A DNA stretch of 64,000 bases from a bacterium (lineage in GTDB: Bacteria; Elusimicrobiota; Elusimicrobia; Elusimicrobiales; UBA9959), in the NCBI GenBank assembly GCA_021811185.1, contig JAJZPL010000007.1:1-64000 (forward strand), given 5' to 3'. The position numbers were made by a program, and so were the translations under genes. The notes below the pieces were generated by a model that ran no database searches, was not told the origin of the DNA, and saw only the letters and a list, made by a program, of their open reading frames with translations. Below, in pieces: positions 16,728 to 25,705 of this stretch (positions are counted from its first letter, which is position 1; each line of letters begins with the position of its first letter).

Positions 16728-17102
16728 ATGCGCAGGGACATACATTCTATTGTGGGAGACCGGATACGCGAGGAGCGCAAGCGGGCCGGCCTTACCATGG
16801 AGAAACTCGCAGAACTGGCGGGAATAAGCACAAGCTTCATAGCGTATATAGAAACCAAAGGCAAGAAGGCCAGCCTTGAGACTATAGAGAAAATCGCCGG
16901 CGCGCTAAGAATACCAGTAGCGGACCTGTTCCGGACCGTGCCAGGCCCGCAGAAGGACCACGTCTATGACGCCGCCAGGAATTTTGCGCAGTTGATAAGG
17001 GATAAAAGCCGTGACGAGATCCGTGCCGCTCTGTCTGTAGCCAAAACCACCTTAAGCACCATTTCTGGCACGGTCGGAAAAAGAAAATCTACGAAGAAGT
17101 AG
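16728..17102 (+). CDS. XRE-family helix-turn-helix transcriptional regulator
   Basis: A 124-residue DNA-binding protein with an XRE/Cro domain at about residues 5-65: GDRIREERKRAGLTMEKLAE, then AGISTSFIAYIETKGKKASL and LETIEKIAGALRIPVADLF. The C-terminal ~50 residues are helical and end in a basic tail. I prefer the start at 16728 because GGAGG lies 5 nt before it and a TACAAT box at 16685-16690 would begin the transcript after the alternative ATG at 16677 (which would add 17 residues). It is divergent from the barrel/CsgG-like block and is the obvious candidate to control it. Confidence 0.85.
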   Translation: MRRDIHSIVGDRIREERKRAGLTMEKLAELAGISTSFIAYIETKGKKASLETIEKIAGALRIPVADLFRTVPGPQKDHVYDAARNFAQLIRDKSRDEIRAALSVAKTTLSTISGTVGKRKSTKK

Positions 17103-17227
17103 CCCCCTCAGATTGTCCGTGGCCGGGCGGCCGCGGAAAGGCACCAGCCGGCCAGAAGCGGCCATCGTCAGCCCCCCCCCGCCGGAACTGTCCGTAGTTT
17201 TTTGTTTTATGGTGTTCCAGGGCGGGG

Positions 17228-18133
17228 TCAGCGGTTCTTTATCAGGCCGGTGCCGGCGCAGCTTTCATATTCTATCTGCAGTGTGGCGTGGTCTATCCCG
17301 TAGCGTTCGTGCAGCAGCTCTTCTATTTTTTCTCGCAGCGCGCAGGCCTCGCTCAGGCGCAGGTCGGACGCGGCGTTGACGTGCGCCTCGAAGTGGATAT
17401 CATGCTCGGAAAGGGTCCAGACGTGCGCGTGGTGCAGGTCCTTTACCCCCTCCAGGGCGGTTATTTCCTTTTCTACGCGGCGCAGGTTCAGGCCTTCGGG
17501 GGCGTAGTTCATAAGCACCTTCAGCGCGTCCGCGGCTATGCCATAACCCTCGTAAAGCACGTAGACGCCTATAATTATGGTTAGCAGCGGGTCCACCCAG
17601 AGCAGGCCCAGGAACCGGATACAGAGCGCCCCCAGCACAACGCCCACCGAGGAGAGCGCGTCGGACAACAGGTGCAGATAGGCCGCGCGCATGTTCATGT
17701 TGGCGGCCGCGCCGCTCTTAAGCATAAAGGCGGAGGCCGCGTTGGCGGTCAGGCCCGTAAGCGCCACGGCCAGCATCAGCCCGGTGTTTATAGGCGCCGG
17801 GTGCAGGAAGCGCGCCAGCGCCTCGTTGAAGAGGAAGGCCGAGATCAGGATGAGCGCCAGCGAGTTTATGAAGGCGGCCAGGATCTCGGCGCGCTTGTAG
17901 CCGAAGGTCTTTTCTTCGCTGTTGCTGCGCGCGCCCAGGCGCATGGCGATAAGGCTTATAATAAGCGCCACGGCGTCGGACAGGTTGTGCAGCGCGTCCG
18001 ACAGCAGCGAGAGGCTGCCGGAAAGCAGCCCGCCGGCGGTTTCCACGCCTGTTATCAGGAAGTTGAGCGCTATGGAGATCCAAAGCGCCTTCTGGTCTTT
18101 GCCCGCGCCGTGGTGGTGGTGATGCGGGCCCAT
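17228..18133 (-). CDS. Cation diffusion facilitator (CzcD/ZitB-like zinc/cadmium/cobalt exporter)
   Basis: A 301-residue inner-membrane metal/proton antiporter. Six hydrophobic helices carry the CDF metal-site signatures LLSDALHNLSD in TM2 and HLLSDALSSVG in TM5, and the C-terminal cytoplasmic domain has ALEGVKDLHHAHVWTLSEHDIHFEAHV. The N-terminus begins with a run of five histidines (MGPHHHHHGAG), a native metal-binding feature of some CDFs and not an affinity tag. It is 2 nt downstream of the TauE-like gene and is the last gene of the minus-strand run that starts at the TetR gene at 25635. Confidence 0.92.
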   Translation of the reverse strand: MGPHHHHHGAGKDQKALWISIALNFLITGVETAGGLLSGSLSLLSDALHNLSDAVALIISLIAMRLGARSNSEEKTFGYKRAEILAAFINSLALILISAFLFNEALARFLHPAPINTGLMLAVALTGLTANAASAFMLKSGAAANMNMRAAYLHLLSDALSSVGVVLGALCIRFLGLLWVDPLLTIIIGVYVLYEGYGIAADALKVLMNYAPEGLNLRRVEKEITALEGVKDLHHAHVWTLSEHDIHFEAHVNAASDLRLSEACALREKIEELLHERYGIDHATLQIEYESCAGTGLIKNR

Positions 18134-18135
18134 AT

Positions 18136-18888
18136 TTAAATTACTCCCGTTAATTTAAGCGCGATCTGCGTGGCGAAGAACCACATGATGAAGGCGAAGG
18201 CTATCTTTACGAAGGCCGGGCTGGCTTTTACCGTAACATGGGAGCCAATCGTGGAGCCGATAACGCAAGCTATGGAGGTGGCGATCATCAGCGGCGTGGA
18301 AGCGTGGGCCGAAGCGTAATGCCCCGCCGTGCCCACCAGCGAACTGACAGCCACTATAAAAGAATTAGCGCCGGCCGCTTTCTGCGCCGGGTATTTCATG
18401 TAGAGCACCAGGAACGGGAAGATGATAAGCCCGCCGCCCACGCCGATAAGGCTTGAAAGCACGCCAACGCCGAAAGAGAAAGTTATTACCAGCGCTATGA
18501 GCCCCGGCGTCAGGGACTTCTGCGCCTGGCCGGGCGCCTCCTTTTTGGAAAAGGCCATAAGCGCGCCGGCGCCGTAGAGAAAAACGGAGAAAATGCCCAG
18601 CAGCAGGTTTTTGGGAGCGTGCGCTGAAAGCACGGCCCCCAGCAGCGAGCCGATGATAGTGCCGGGAAGAAAAACATAACAGAACTTAAAATCCACCAGC
18701 TTATTGCGGGCGAAAACGATGGTGGCCACCACGGCGGTGACCAGGTTAAGGAAAAGGGCCGTGGCTATGGCAGCGCCCACCGGCAGGCCCAGCATCACCA
18801 GCACCGGCGTGTACAGCGAACCGCCGCCCTTGCCGAACATGGAGAACACGCCGGAGATGACCAGGATGACTATGAAAGGGATAAACAT
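18136..18888 (-). CDS. TauE/SafE-family membrane permease
   Basis: A 250-residue inner-membrane protein with about eight helices in two repeats; GKGGGSLYTPVL in the first and GVGGGLIIFPFLVLY in the second are the TauE/SafE (DUF81) hallmarks. Family members export sulfite or organosulfonates, or move other small anions. A GGGAGG ribosome site precedes the start. It lies between the FmdE-like gene and the CDF exporter, both on the same strand. The substrate is not readable from the sequence. Confidence 0.88.
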   Translation of the reverse strand: MFIPFIVILVISGVFSMFGKGGGSLYTPVLVMLGLPVGAAIATALFLNLVTAVVATIVFARNKLVDFKFCYVFLPGTIIGSLLGAVLSAHAPKNLLLGIFSVFLYGAGALMAFSKKEAPGQAQKSLTPGLIALVITFSFGVGVLSSLIGVGGGLIIFPFLVLYMKYPAQKAAGANSFIVAVSSLVGTAGHYASAHASTPLMIATSIACVIGSTIGSHVTVKASPAFVKIAFAFIMWFFATQIALKLTGVI

Positions 18889-18943
18889 TTAAACCTCCCC
18901 GCCGGGCCGCCGGCCTTCCGGCGGCGCGGGCGGAGTTGCGGCC

Positions 18944-19540
18944 TTAGTAGCCGGAGCAGGGTATGCAGACGGTCTTGCCGTCCTTGGTGCGGGCGTAACG
19001 TTCGAATACCACTTCGCCGCAGGAAGAGCACAGCGCCTTGTTGAAGGAGCCCTTAACCGGGGTGAACTTGAAGTCCGGCTTGAGTTCGATCTTGAACATG
19101 AACTCGTCCGTCTGGGCGTAAACCCAGTTCAGGACCTCGTCGGCAGCCGCGGCCGGGATCTGCGAGGGCTCCAGCCCCTTCTTGCGGTGCGCGAAGAATT
19201 CGAACTTGCCGAACCCCTCCAGGAATTCCGGCTTCAGGGAATACCTTACCGCCCCTTTCTTCGGATGATAGAAGGTAACGGCCAGCTTGCCGTAGGAGGT
19301 TTTTTCCATCAGCAGCTTGCCGTAAGTGGCGCCGGTGGCGGCCTGTACGCCGTCCACCATGCAGGTCTGCGGGTGGCCCACGCCTATCTCCGGGAACACG
19401 AAGAAGCCGTGGTCCTTCTCCCGCTCCACGCCCAGCTTTTCCATGGCGAGCAGCCCCATCCTGTAGCCTATAGGCATGAACGGGCATTTGTGCCCGTGGA
19501 ACTCGAACGCCCATGCCGGGGGTATATATTTATTTTCCAT
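18944..19540 (-). CDS. FmdE-family protein (formylmethanofuran dehydrogenase subunit E-like)
   Basis: A 198-residue cytoplasmic protein. The N-terminal FmdE domain shows FEFHGHKCPFMPIGYRMG and HPQTCMVDGVQAATGATYGK, the conserved His/Cys set of the family; the C-terminal end is a treble-clef zinc ribbon (ALCSSCGEVVFE ... VCIPCSGY). FmdE-family proteins occur in many bacteria without methanogenesis and are often linked to molybdenum or other metal biology; the precise role is unknown. An AAGGAG ribosome site is present. It sits 29 nt after the RND pump gene. Confidence 0.85.
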   Translation of the reverse strand: MENKYIPPAWAFEFHGHKCPFMPIGYRMGLLAMEKLGVEREKDHGFFVFPEIGVGHPQTCMVDGVQAATGATYGKLLMEKTSYGKLAVTFYHPKKGAVRYSLKPEFLEGFGKFEFFAHRKKGLEPSQIPAAAADEVLNWVYAQTDEFMFKIELKPDFKFTPVKGSFNKALCSSCGEVVFERYARTKDGKTVCIPCSGY

Positions 19541-19569
19541 ACTTTTTCTCCTTATTCACCGCTTTTAGA

Positions 19570-22500
19570 TCAATCCTGTTTCCCGGCGGGCTGCGCGGGA
19601 ACTTCCTTGCCTGAAGCCATCAGGTAGTAGAAGTACGGCACGTAGACCAGCGTGAGGAAGGTGCCGAAGATGAGCCCGCCTATGGACACTATGGCCAGCG
19701 GCGATAGGCGCTCCAGGCCTATGGCCCACTCAAGCGCTATGGGCACCATGCCCACCGCCGTACCGAAGGCCGTCATAAGGATGGGGCGCGTGCGCACGGT
19801 GATGCTGTCGTAGATGGCGGTCTTAAGGTCTTTCCCCTCGCGCTCGTAGGTCTGGATGAAGTCTATGAGCAGGATCGAATTCTTTACGATGATGCTGCCC
19901 AGCAGCACGAAGCCCATGATGGCCGGCAGGCAGGCGTGCTTGTCCGCCAGCAGCAGCGACCAGGCGCCGCCTATGGCGCCCAGCGGGATGGCTATGATGA
20001 TGGCCACAGGCGCCTTCCACGAGCCGAAGAGCGGCACCATCACCAGGTAAAGGATCACTATGCCCATGGCGATGGCCGAAAGCATGCGCAGCATGGCGTT
20101 CATCATGGTGTCTATGTCGCCGGTCTGTTTTAAAGTAACGCCGTCGGGCAGCTTAACTTTCTTCATGGCGGCGTCGAAACTTTCCATGATATGCGTTATG
20201 GGGAAAGTGGAGCGGTAGCCGTACACGTCCAGAGAATACTGCATGCCCTGCCGCGTGATGACGGTGGGCTCGGTGCTGTCCACGAAGTCCCCCATGGCCG
20301 CCAGCGGCACAAAGCCCCTGGGCGTGGCCACCAGGTAACTCCCGAACTTGCTCACGCGGTCGCGCAGGTCGGCCTTCTCTATGACTTTTATCAGCAGGCC
20401 GGTCTCGTTGGGGATGGTCAGCACGGAGGACACCGCGCCGGTGAGCCCCTGGGCCACCTGCCCCGCCACGCCGCCCGGCGTGACGCCGTACATGGCGCAT
20501 TTATTCTTGTCGATGCGGAAGTCCTCTTCCCGGCTGTCCATGTCCCACGAGCGGGAATAGGATTTGAGCCCCTTGGTTTGGGCCATGGCGCCCATAACGT
20601 CCTTGCCGGCGGCGTCCAGGTCCTTTATGGAAGAGCCGAACAGCGTGGCGTCCACGTTGGCCACGATGGACGAGAAAGCGGTGGCGCCGTAGTCGTAGAC
20701 GTCGGCGTATTTCACGCCGGGCAGCCCCCGCGCGAAGTCCCGTATTTTCCCCTCCAGCGTCCAGATACTCCGCTTGCGGTCGAAGCGGTTGACGAAATGC
20801 ACCGTCATCAGCAGCTGGTAGGGCGTGCCGCCCGCCACGGTGAACACGCCGGGCTCCGTGCCTATGGCGGTGGAGACGGACTGGATATCGCCCAGGCTGT
20901 AGATGTATTTTTCCAGCTCGGCGGCGCGCGCGTTCACCTTCCAGATGGAGGTGTTGGAGGCCAGGGTCACTTTCACCTTGGCTATGCCGGTGTCCATGGG
21001 CGGCATCAGGTCGCGCCCTTCCAGCGGCAGGATCACGCGCATGCTCATGGCGAACAGCATGAACAGCGGCAGAATGAAGGCCGGGCGCAGTTTCTTATGT
21101 TCCATCATGAACCGGTTGAGGTTTATGTAGAAGACCTTGAGCGGGGCGAGTATTTTCTCCATCCACTCGTTCAGGCGGCCTTCGAACTTGAACCCTTTTA
21201 TGCCCATGAATTTCTTGGCCACGATGGGGATGAAGGTGATGGACACCACGTAGGAAACCAGCACGGCTATCATCAGCGTGCCGGCCAGCGGCCTGAAGAT
21301 CTTCTCCGGGAAATCGCCGACGAAGAGCAGCGGCAGCATGATGACCGCCGTGGCCAGCGTGCCGCCGAAGACCACCAGCATCACTTCCTCGGTGCCGTCT
21401 ATGGCGGCCCGCTCGGGGCTCTTGCCCAGTTCCTGGTGATGGCGCTTGATATTCTCCAGGATCACGATGGCGTCGTCCACCAGCATGCCCAGCGCCAGTA
21501 TTATGCCGGTGAGGCTCACGATGTTGAAGCCTATGCCCAGGAGCCACATGATGCCGATGGTGGCCAGGTACACGAACGGGATGGACAGCCCGGCGATGAC
21601 GGTAAGCGGCAGGTCCGCCAGGAAGATGAAGATGACCAGCGACGTGAAGAGGATGGCGTCGCGCAGCGCGTCTATCATGTTGGAGTTGCTGAGCTTTACC
21701 AGCTCCTCCTGCGAATCCGTGGTCCGGAGCTCCAGCTGCGGGAAGCGCTTCCTGAGCTCCGGCAGCAGCTTATTGACGGAGTTAATGGTGTCCAGCACCG
21801 CGCCGCCGAAAGGGCGCTGTACGGCCAGGGCTATGCCCTGCTCCCCGTTGCCGCGGTAGAGCGAGGTGGGGTCTTTTATGCCGTAGGAGACCGCCGCCAC
21901 GTCCTTCAGTTTTACCGACGGGGTTATGGCGATATCTCCTATCTGGCCGAGGTCCGCGGCCTCGGTGAGCAGGCGGAACACGTTCTGGTTGGCCTGGTTC
22001 ATCACGATGCCCATCGGCATGTCTTTGTTGCCCAGCTTCAGCGCCGCGGCCACGTCCTGCGCGGTCAGGCGCAGGCCGGCCAGCCTGGCGTTGTCCACGA
22101 AGATATCTATCTCTTTCTGAAAGCCGCCGAACACGTCCACGTTGGAAACATTGCCCGCCTTGAGCAGTTCCGGCTTTATATAGTTCTCCGCCATGTAGCG
22201 CAGGTCGGCCAGGCCCAGTTTGGAGCCGGGCTTAGGCGAGAGCGAAAGCACTATTACCGGCGGAGTGTAAGAGGTGATCTCGTAGACCGACGGCGTCTGG
22301 ATGTCCGCCGGCAGGAGGTTCCCTATCTTGGTAAGCGCGTTGGCCGCGTCGGTCTTGGCCTCGGCTATGGGCTTGGCGTAGTTGAACTCGGCCGTCACTA
22401 TGGAGAAACCGTCGTTGGAGGTGGAATAAACGCGCCGGATGCCGTTTATGGTGTAGAGCTGGCGCTCTATGATGGCGCTGACGTGGTCCGCCACGTAGCG

Positions 22501-22662
22501 GGCCGAAGCGCCCGGCTCCACGGTGACCACCGCCACCTGCGGCCTGTCGGCCGGCGGGAACAGGTCGCGCGGGATCCTGAAAAAACCCACCGCGCCCAGC
22601 GCCGACAGCCCGATGAGGACCGCGAAGACCAGGTGCGGCCTGGAGATGAAATACTTAGTCAT
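19570..22662 (-). CDS. RND-family efflux pump, inner-membrane subunit
   Basis: A 1030-residue resistance-nodulation-division transporter, the proton-driven core of a tripartite pump. It has TM1, a large periplasmic loop (about 30-330), TM2-6, a second loop (about 560-850) and TM8-12. Motifs visible are ISRPHLVFAVLIGLSALGAV at the start, TGIILALGMLVDDAIVILEN in TM4 with the proton-relay aspartate pair, and GFVLLGSIIVKNSILLIDF near TM10. Sequence style fits the HAE (drug/hydrophobe) branch rather than a CusA/CzcA metal pump, but the substrate is uncertain. It overlaps the adaptor gene by 8 nt and is under the TetR promoter upstream. Confidence 0.9.
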   Translation of the reverse strand: MTKYFISRPHLVFAVLIGLSALGAVGFFRIPRDLFPPADRPQVAVVTVEPGASARYVADHVSAIIERQLYTINGIRRVYSTSNDGFSIVTAEFNYAKPIAEAKTDAANALTKIGNLLPADIQTPSVYEITSYTPPVIVLSLSPKPGSKLGLADLRYMAENYIKPELLKAGNVSNVDVFGGFQKEIDIFVDNARLAGLRLTAQDVAAALKLGNKDMPMGIVMNQANQNVFRLLTEAADLGQIGDIAITPSVKLKDVAAVSYGIKDPTSLYRGNGEQGIALAVQRPFGGAVLDTINSVNKLLPELRKRFPQLELRTTDSQEELVKLSNSNMIDALRDAILFTSLVIFIFLADLPLTVIAGLSIPFVYLATIGIMWLLGIGFNIVSLTGIILALGMLVDDAIVILENIKRHHQELGKSPERAAIDGTEEVMLVVFGGTLATAVIMLPLLFVGDFPEKIFRPLAGTLMIAVLVSYVVSITFIPIVAKKFMGIKGFKFEGRLNEWMEKILAPLKVFYINLNRFMMEHKKLRPAFILPLFMLFAMSMRVILPLEGRDLMPPMDTGIAKVKVTLASNTSIWKVNARAAELEKYIYSLGDIQSVSTAIGTEPGVFTVAGGTPYQLLMTVHFVNRFDRKRSIWTLEGKIRDFARGLPGVKYADVYDYGATAFSSIVANVDATLFGSSIKDLDAAGKDVMGAMAQTKGLKSYSRSWDMDSREEDFRIDKNKCAMYGVTPGGVAGQVAQGLTGAVSSVLTIPNETGLLIKVIEKADLRDRVSKFGSYLVATPRGFVPLAAMGDFVDSTEPTVITRQGMQYSLDVYGYRSTFPITHIMESFDAAMKKVKLPDGVTLKQTGDIDTMMNAMLRMLSAIAMGIVILYLVMVPLFGSWKAPVAIIIAIPLGAIGGAWSLLLADKHACLPAIMGFVLLGSIIVKNSILLIDFIQTYEREGKDLKTAIYDSITVRTRPILMTAFGTAVGMVPIALEWAIGLERLSPLAIVSIGGLIFGTFLTLVYVPYFYYLMASGKEVPAQPAGKQD

Positions 22663-23743
22663 AGGTCCCGCTCTCCCGGACCGCTTTCACTTTCTGGCCC
22701 TCGTAGATCTTAAGCAGGTCCTGGGCCGGCGCCGTGCCCAGCCGCGCGGCCGGGTCCAGCCCCTCCACGCAATAGCTCGCGGCGTCGGCGCCCAGCACTT
22801 TCACCGGCGCCCAGTGCACCGTCCCGTCTTTCACCGTCAGCGCGAAATAGCCGTTCATGTTGCGCGACACCGAATTGGCCGGCACGATGAGCCCGCGGCT
22901 GACCGAGGTGTAGAAATGCGTGTCCACGTAGGTGCCGGCGGGAATGCCCAGCTTGTTGCCGGAGAGCGCCAGCTTGACCGTCATAAGGTTGTTGGCGGCG
23001 GCAGGCACCACGGCCTTTACGCGGGCCGTCTGGACGCCGCCGTTAAAGGCTATCTCCTGCCCGGAGCCGGGCTTTATTTTGGCGGCGGTCTCCACCGGCA
23101 GGTCGGCGTAGACCTCGTAGCCGGGTCCGGTGCCGTCGAGCTGCAGCAGCGGCTTGCCCGGCACGGCGGTGTCGCCGGGCTGCAGGTAGCGCTTGCCCAC
23201 CACCGCGTCGAAAGGGGCGTTCATCACGCCGTAGCTAAGCTGGGCGGCGGCGGCCTCGTAGGCGGACACGGCCTGCTGGTAAAGGTTCTGGGAATTTTCC
23301 AGCTGCTCCTGCGAAATGGCCCCGCTGGAGAAGAGGATCTTGTCGCGGTTGTAGACCTTCTCCTGGTTCTGTTTCTTGATATCGAAGGCCTCGGCGCCGG
23401 CGGCCAGGTCCGAGGTGTCCAGCCGCAGCACCACGTCGCCTTGCTTTACGGCGGTGCCCTCGTCGGCTATAAAGACCACGCGGGCGCTCAGCCTGGAACT
23501 CAGGGCCGCCTGGTTCTCCGGCTTGAACAGGCCCAGGAAAGTCTCCTGCGCGCGCAGCACGCCCAGGCGCGGCGAGGCCAGGTCCAGCGCCACCGGGTAG
23601 GTGTCGGGAGCTTTCTCCCGTACTATGGCCATTTTCCGTCTGATGACGGGCACGGCGATAACTATTATTGCCAGGGCTGGCAGCCCGAACTTACGGACCG
23701 CAGGGTTCTTAAAGATATCGGCAAGTTTGCGCATAAAGTTCAT
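22655..23743 (-). CDS. RND efflux periplasmic adaptor (membrane fusion protein)
   Basis: A 362-residue HlyD/AcrA-type adaptor. One N-terminal membrane anchor (FGLPALAIIVIAVPVI) is followed by a lipoyl half (SSRLSARVVFIADEGTAVKQGDVVLRLD), a short alpha-hairpin (about 125-165), the second lipoyl half (GVMNAPFDAVVGKRYLQPGDTAV) and beta-barrel and membrane-proximal domains. The start at 23743 overlaps the TolC gene stop (ATGA) and has a GGGAG ribosome site; the longer frame is an artefact that reads into tolC. It links the TolC-like channel to the RND pump. Confidence 0.88.
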   Translation of the reverse strand: MNFMRKLADIFKNPAVRKFGLPALAIIVIAVPVIRRKMAIVREKAPDTYPVALDLASPRLGVLRAQETFLGLFKPENQAALSSRLSARVVFIADEGTAVKQGDVVLRLDTSDLAAGAEAFDIKKQNQEKVYNRDKILFSSGAISQEQLENSQNLYQQAVSAYEAAAAQLSYGVMNAPFDAVVGKRYLQPGDTAVPGKPLLQLDGTGPGYEVYADLPVETAAKIKPGSGQEIAFNGGVQTARVKAVVPAAANNLMTVKLALSGNKLGIPAGTYVDTHFYTSVSRGLIVPANSVSRNMNGYFALTVKDGTVHWAPVKVLGADAASYCVEGLDPAARLGTAPAQDLLKIYEGQKVKAVRESGTYD

Positions 23744-25020
23744 AGCTTTTCTCCCGCGCTGAGTTCCAGGTATTTGCCCGCCGTGAATACCCCGTAATAC
23801 GCGCCCCGCTCCTGCGAAACCGCGTCGTAATACTGGGCCAGGGAAAGCAGCAGGTCGTACATGCTGCCCGCGTTCTGCTGGTACTTTATATTCTCCACGT
23901 CCCGGGCGTCTTTGGCGTAAGCCAGGGCCTTGGCGGCGGCCTCGTGCAGGGCCTGCTGCGTGCGCAGCCCGCCGTAAGCCTCCACCACCTCGCGGCGCAC
24001 GGCCAGCTGCTGGGCGGTCTCGGCCTCTTTGGCGCTTTTGTATTCCTGCTTCTGGCTGACCATGTCGAAAGCCCTTTTGCCGAAATCGAACACGGACCAC
24101 TGGGCCGCTACGCCGTAGTTCCACAGCGGCACGCTGCCGCCGCCGCCGATGCTCCTGAAATAAGTGTAGTTGGCGGAGATCTCGGGCAGGTAGGCGTATT
24201 TGGATTTGGAATAATTGGCCGCGGCCACCTGTTTTCTCTTCACGCTTACCGCCACTTCCTCGCGGTCCAGCAGGGCGGCTTTCACCAGGGCCTCCAGCGG
24301 CGGGTAGTCCTTCTCTTTAAGCTCGACGGGCTCGAAATCCCACTCGTCCGTCTCCAGGCCCGTAAGCTGGTCCAGCCCGGCCTTAAGGGAGGCTATATTG
24401 TTCTCCAGGCCCTGCCGCTGGGCTTTTACCATTTCATACTGGTAAGCCACCTTCTTAAGGTCTATGGCGGCGTAGCGGCCTATCTTTACGCCCAGCTCCA
24501 CGTTCTTGCGCAGCTCGGCCAGGGCCTTTTCCTGTTCGTCCTTGGCCTGCAACTGTTCTTTGAGCGCCAGGCCTTTGAGGAACAGCGAGTAGACGTTGAA
24601 CTTCACCTGTTTTTCAGTGAGCGAGCTCTGCGCCTTGGCGATTTCGGCCGAAAGGCCTGCGATCGAAATATTCCGGCTGAGCTTGAACCCGGTGAAGAGC
24701 GGCAGGGTGTACGAGCCGCCCACGTTCGTAATGGTGTCGTCGGACAGCGGGAACGGCGGGGCGATCGGCGGCACCATAGGGGTGAGGGTGCGCGGCAGGT
24801 TATAGCGGGTAAGGGTGCCGATAACCGTAACCTCGCCCAGGCGCGAGACGCGCGCGCCGTACTTTCTGTATCGCTGTGAAGCCGCGGCCTCGCGCGCCAT
24901 GTTGACGGCCGGGCTGTTCTTAAGCGCGGCGTCCAGCGCCCCGTCCAGCGTTAAAGCCCGCGCCGCCCCTGCGCCCAGGATGACGCATAAGGCCGCCGCT
25001 GTTATTATCTTTCCCTTCAT
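23740..25020 (-). CDS. TolC-family outer-membrane efflux protein
   Basis: A 426-residue exported channel protein with a signal peptide (MKGKIITAAALCVILGAGAARA) followed by LTLDGALDAALKNSPAV, the usual TolC/OEP start. Two long helical halves with TALTs such as GFKLSRNISIAGL and KRAFDMVSQKQEYKSAKEAETAQQ form the periplasmic tunnel. It overlaps the adaptor gene and lies 12 nt after the TetR gene, completing a tetR-tolC-mfp-rnd operon. Confidence 0.88.
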   Translation of the reverse strand: MKGKIITAAALCVILGAGAARALTLDGALDAALKNSPAVNMAREAAASQRYRKYGARVSRLGEVTVIGTLTRYNLPRTLTPMVPPIAPPFPLSDDTITNVGGSYTLPLFTGFKLSRNISIAGLSAEIAKAQSSLTEKQVKFNVYSLFLKGLALKEQLQAKDEQEKALAELRKNVELGVKIGRYAAIDLKKVAYQYEMVKAQRQGLENNIASLKAGLDQLTGLETDEWDFEPVELKEKDYPPLEALVKAALLDREEVAVSVKRKQVAAANYSKSKYAYLPEISANYTYFRSIGGGGSVPLWNYGVAAQWSVFDFGKRAFDMVSQKQEYKSAKEAETAQQLAVRREVVEAYGGLRTQQALHEAAAKALAYAKDARDVENIKYQQNAGSMYDLLLSLAQYYDAVSQERGAYYGVFTAGKYLELSAGEKL

Positions 25021-25032
25021 ATAACCGTTCTC

Positions 25033-25635
25033 CTACTTTGCCAATATCCCCGAGAACAGGAAGAACATGCGCTTGCAGAAACTCTCCGTGTTGACGCCCT
25101 TGCGGTTGAGCACCAGCTCGATATTCAGGCTTATAGGTATCCCCATATACATCATGGCCGCGTCATCCACTTTTATCAGGTCGCGCCAGAGCCCCTCTTT
25201 TATGCCGTCCCTTATAACCCCTATCAATAGCTTTTTTTGGGAAGAAAGTATACCGTGCAGTTCCGTTTTGAGCACGCTGTCGTTATAATGGGCCGCCTCG
25301 GAGAACAGTAGGATGTTTATCCCCTCGTTCTTCAGGATGTACTTGACCTGCGCGCACATCAGCTCGAACAGGCGCTTGTCGGCGGGCTTATCCTGCTCCG
25401 CCGCAGCGCGCATCCCCCCCACCATATCCGTTTTGACGTCCCGCATTATGCCCAGGATAATATCCTGCTTGGTCCTGAAATGCCGAAAGATGGCGGCCTC
25501 GCTTATTCCCACCCGCCGGGCCAGGTTGCGCGTGGAAAGCCGCCCCAGCCCCTCGGAGGCGATGATTTCCAGCACCGCCCGCTTGATCTGCTCCTGGCGC
25601 ACCCCGGTGGCCTGTCTTTTTCCGGATGATCCCAT
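25033..25635 (-). CDS. TetR-family repressor of the RND pump operon
   Basis: A 200-residue regulator. The N-terminal TetR helix-turn-helix is clear: RQEQIKRAVLEIIASEGLGR, then STRNLARRVGISEAAIFRHF and RTKQDIILGIM. The C-terminal ligand domain is helical and unspecific. An AGAGAGG ribosome site precedes the start. It heads the pump operon and probably represses it from the repeat lying just downstream of the -10 box. Confidence 0.9.
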   Translation of the reverse strand: MGSSGKRQATGVRQEQIKRAVLEIIASEGLGRLSTRNLARRVGISEAAIFRHFRTKQDIILGIMRDVKTDMVGGMRAAAEQDKPADKRLFELMCAQVKYILKNEGINILLFSEAAHYNDSVLKTELHGILSSQKKLLIGVIRDGIKEGLWRDLIKVDDAAMMYMGIPISLNIELVLNRKGVNTESFCKRMFFLFSGILAK

Positions 25636-25648
25636 AATGCCTCTCTTT

Positions 25649-25668
25649 GTTAGTTATCACTCACTTAC
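25649..25668. promoter_or_regulatory. Candidate TetR operator in the pump operon leader
   Basis: GTTAGTTATCACTCACTTAC is an imperfect inverted repeat (GTTAGT / ACTTAC halves) directly downstream of the -10 box, overlapping the expected start of transcription near 25662. Confidence 0.5.
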
Positions 25669-25697
25669 ATTGTAGCAGGAGAACGCGCGGCTGTCAA
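25669..25697 (-). promoter_or_regulatory. Strong promoter of the tetR-tolC-mfp-rnd operon
   Basis: TTGACA (complement at 25692-25697), a 17-bp spacer and TACAAT (complement at 25669-25674). It starts 9 nt after the arsG-like stop codon and no terminator separates the two operons, so read-through from the organoarsenical operon is possible. Confidence 0.78.
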
Positions 25698-25705
25698 GAC
25701 CCGGC

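Noticed and set aside
17172-17180. Run of nine C as a phase-variation tract
   Set aside because: It lies in the 125-nt gap between convergent genes and outside any promoter or coding frame, so slippage would have no evident effect.
17228-18133. The HHHHH run as an engineered His tag
   Set aside because: Histidine runs are native in CDF exporters and the surrounding context is ordinary genome.
19570-22662. CusA/CzcA heavy-metal RND pump
   Set aside because: I did not see the methionine-rich or charged TM4 signatures of metal RND pumps; the sequence fits the drug/hydrophobe branch better.
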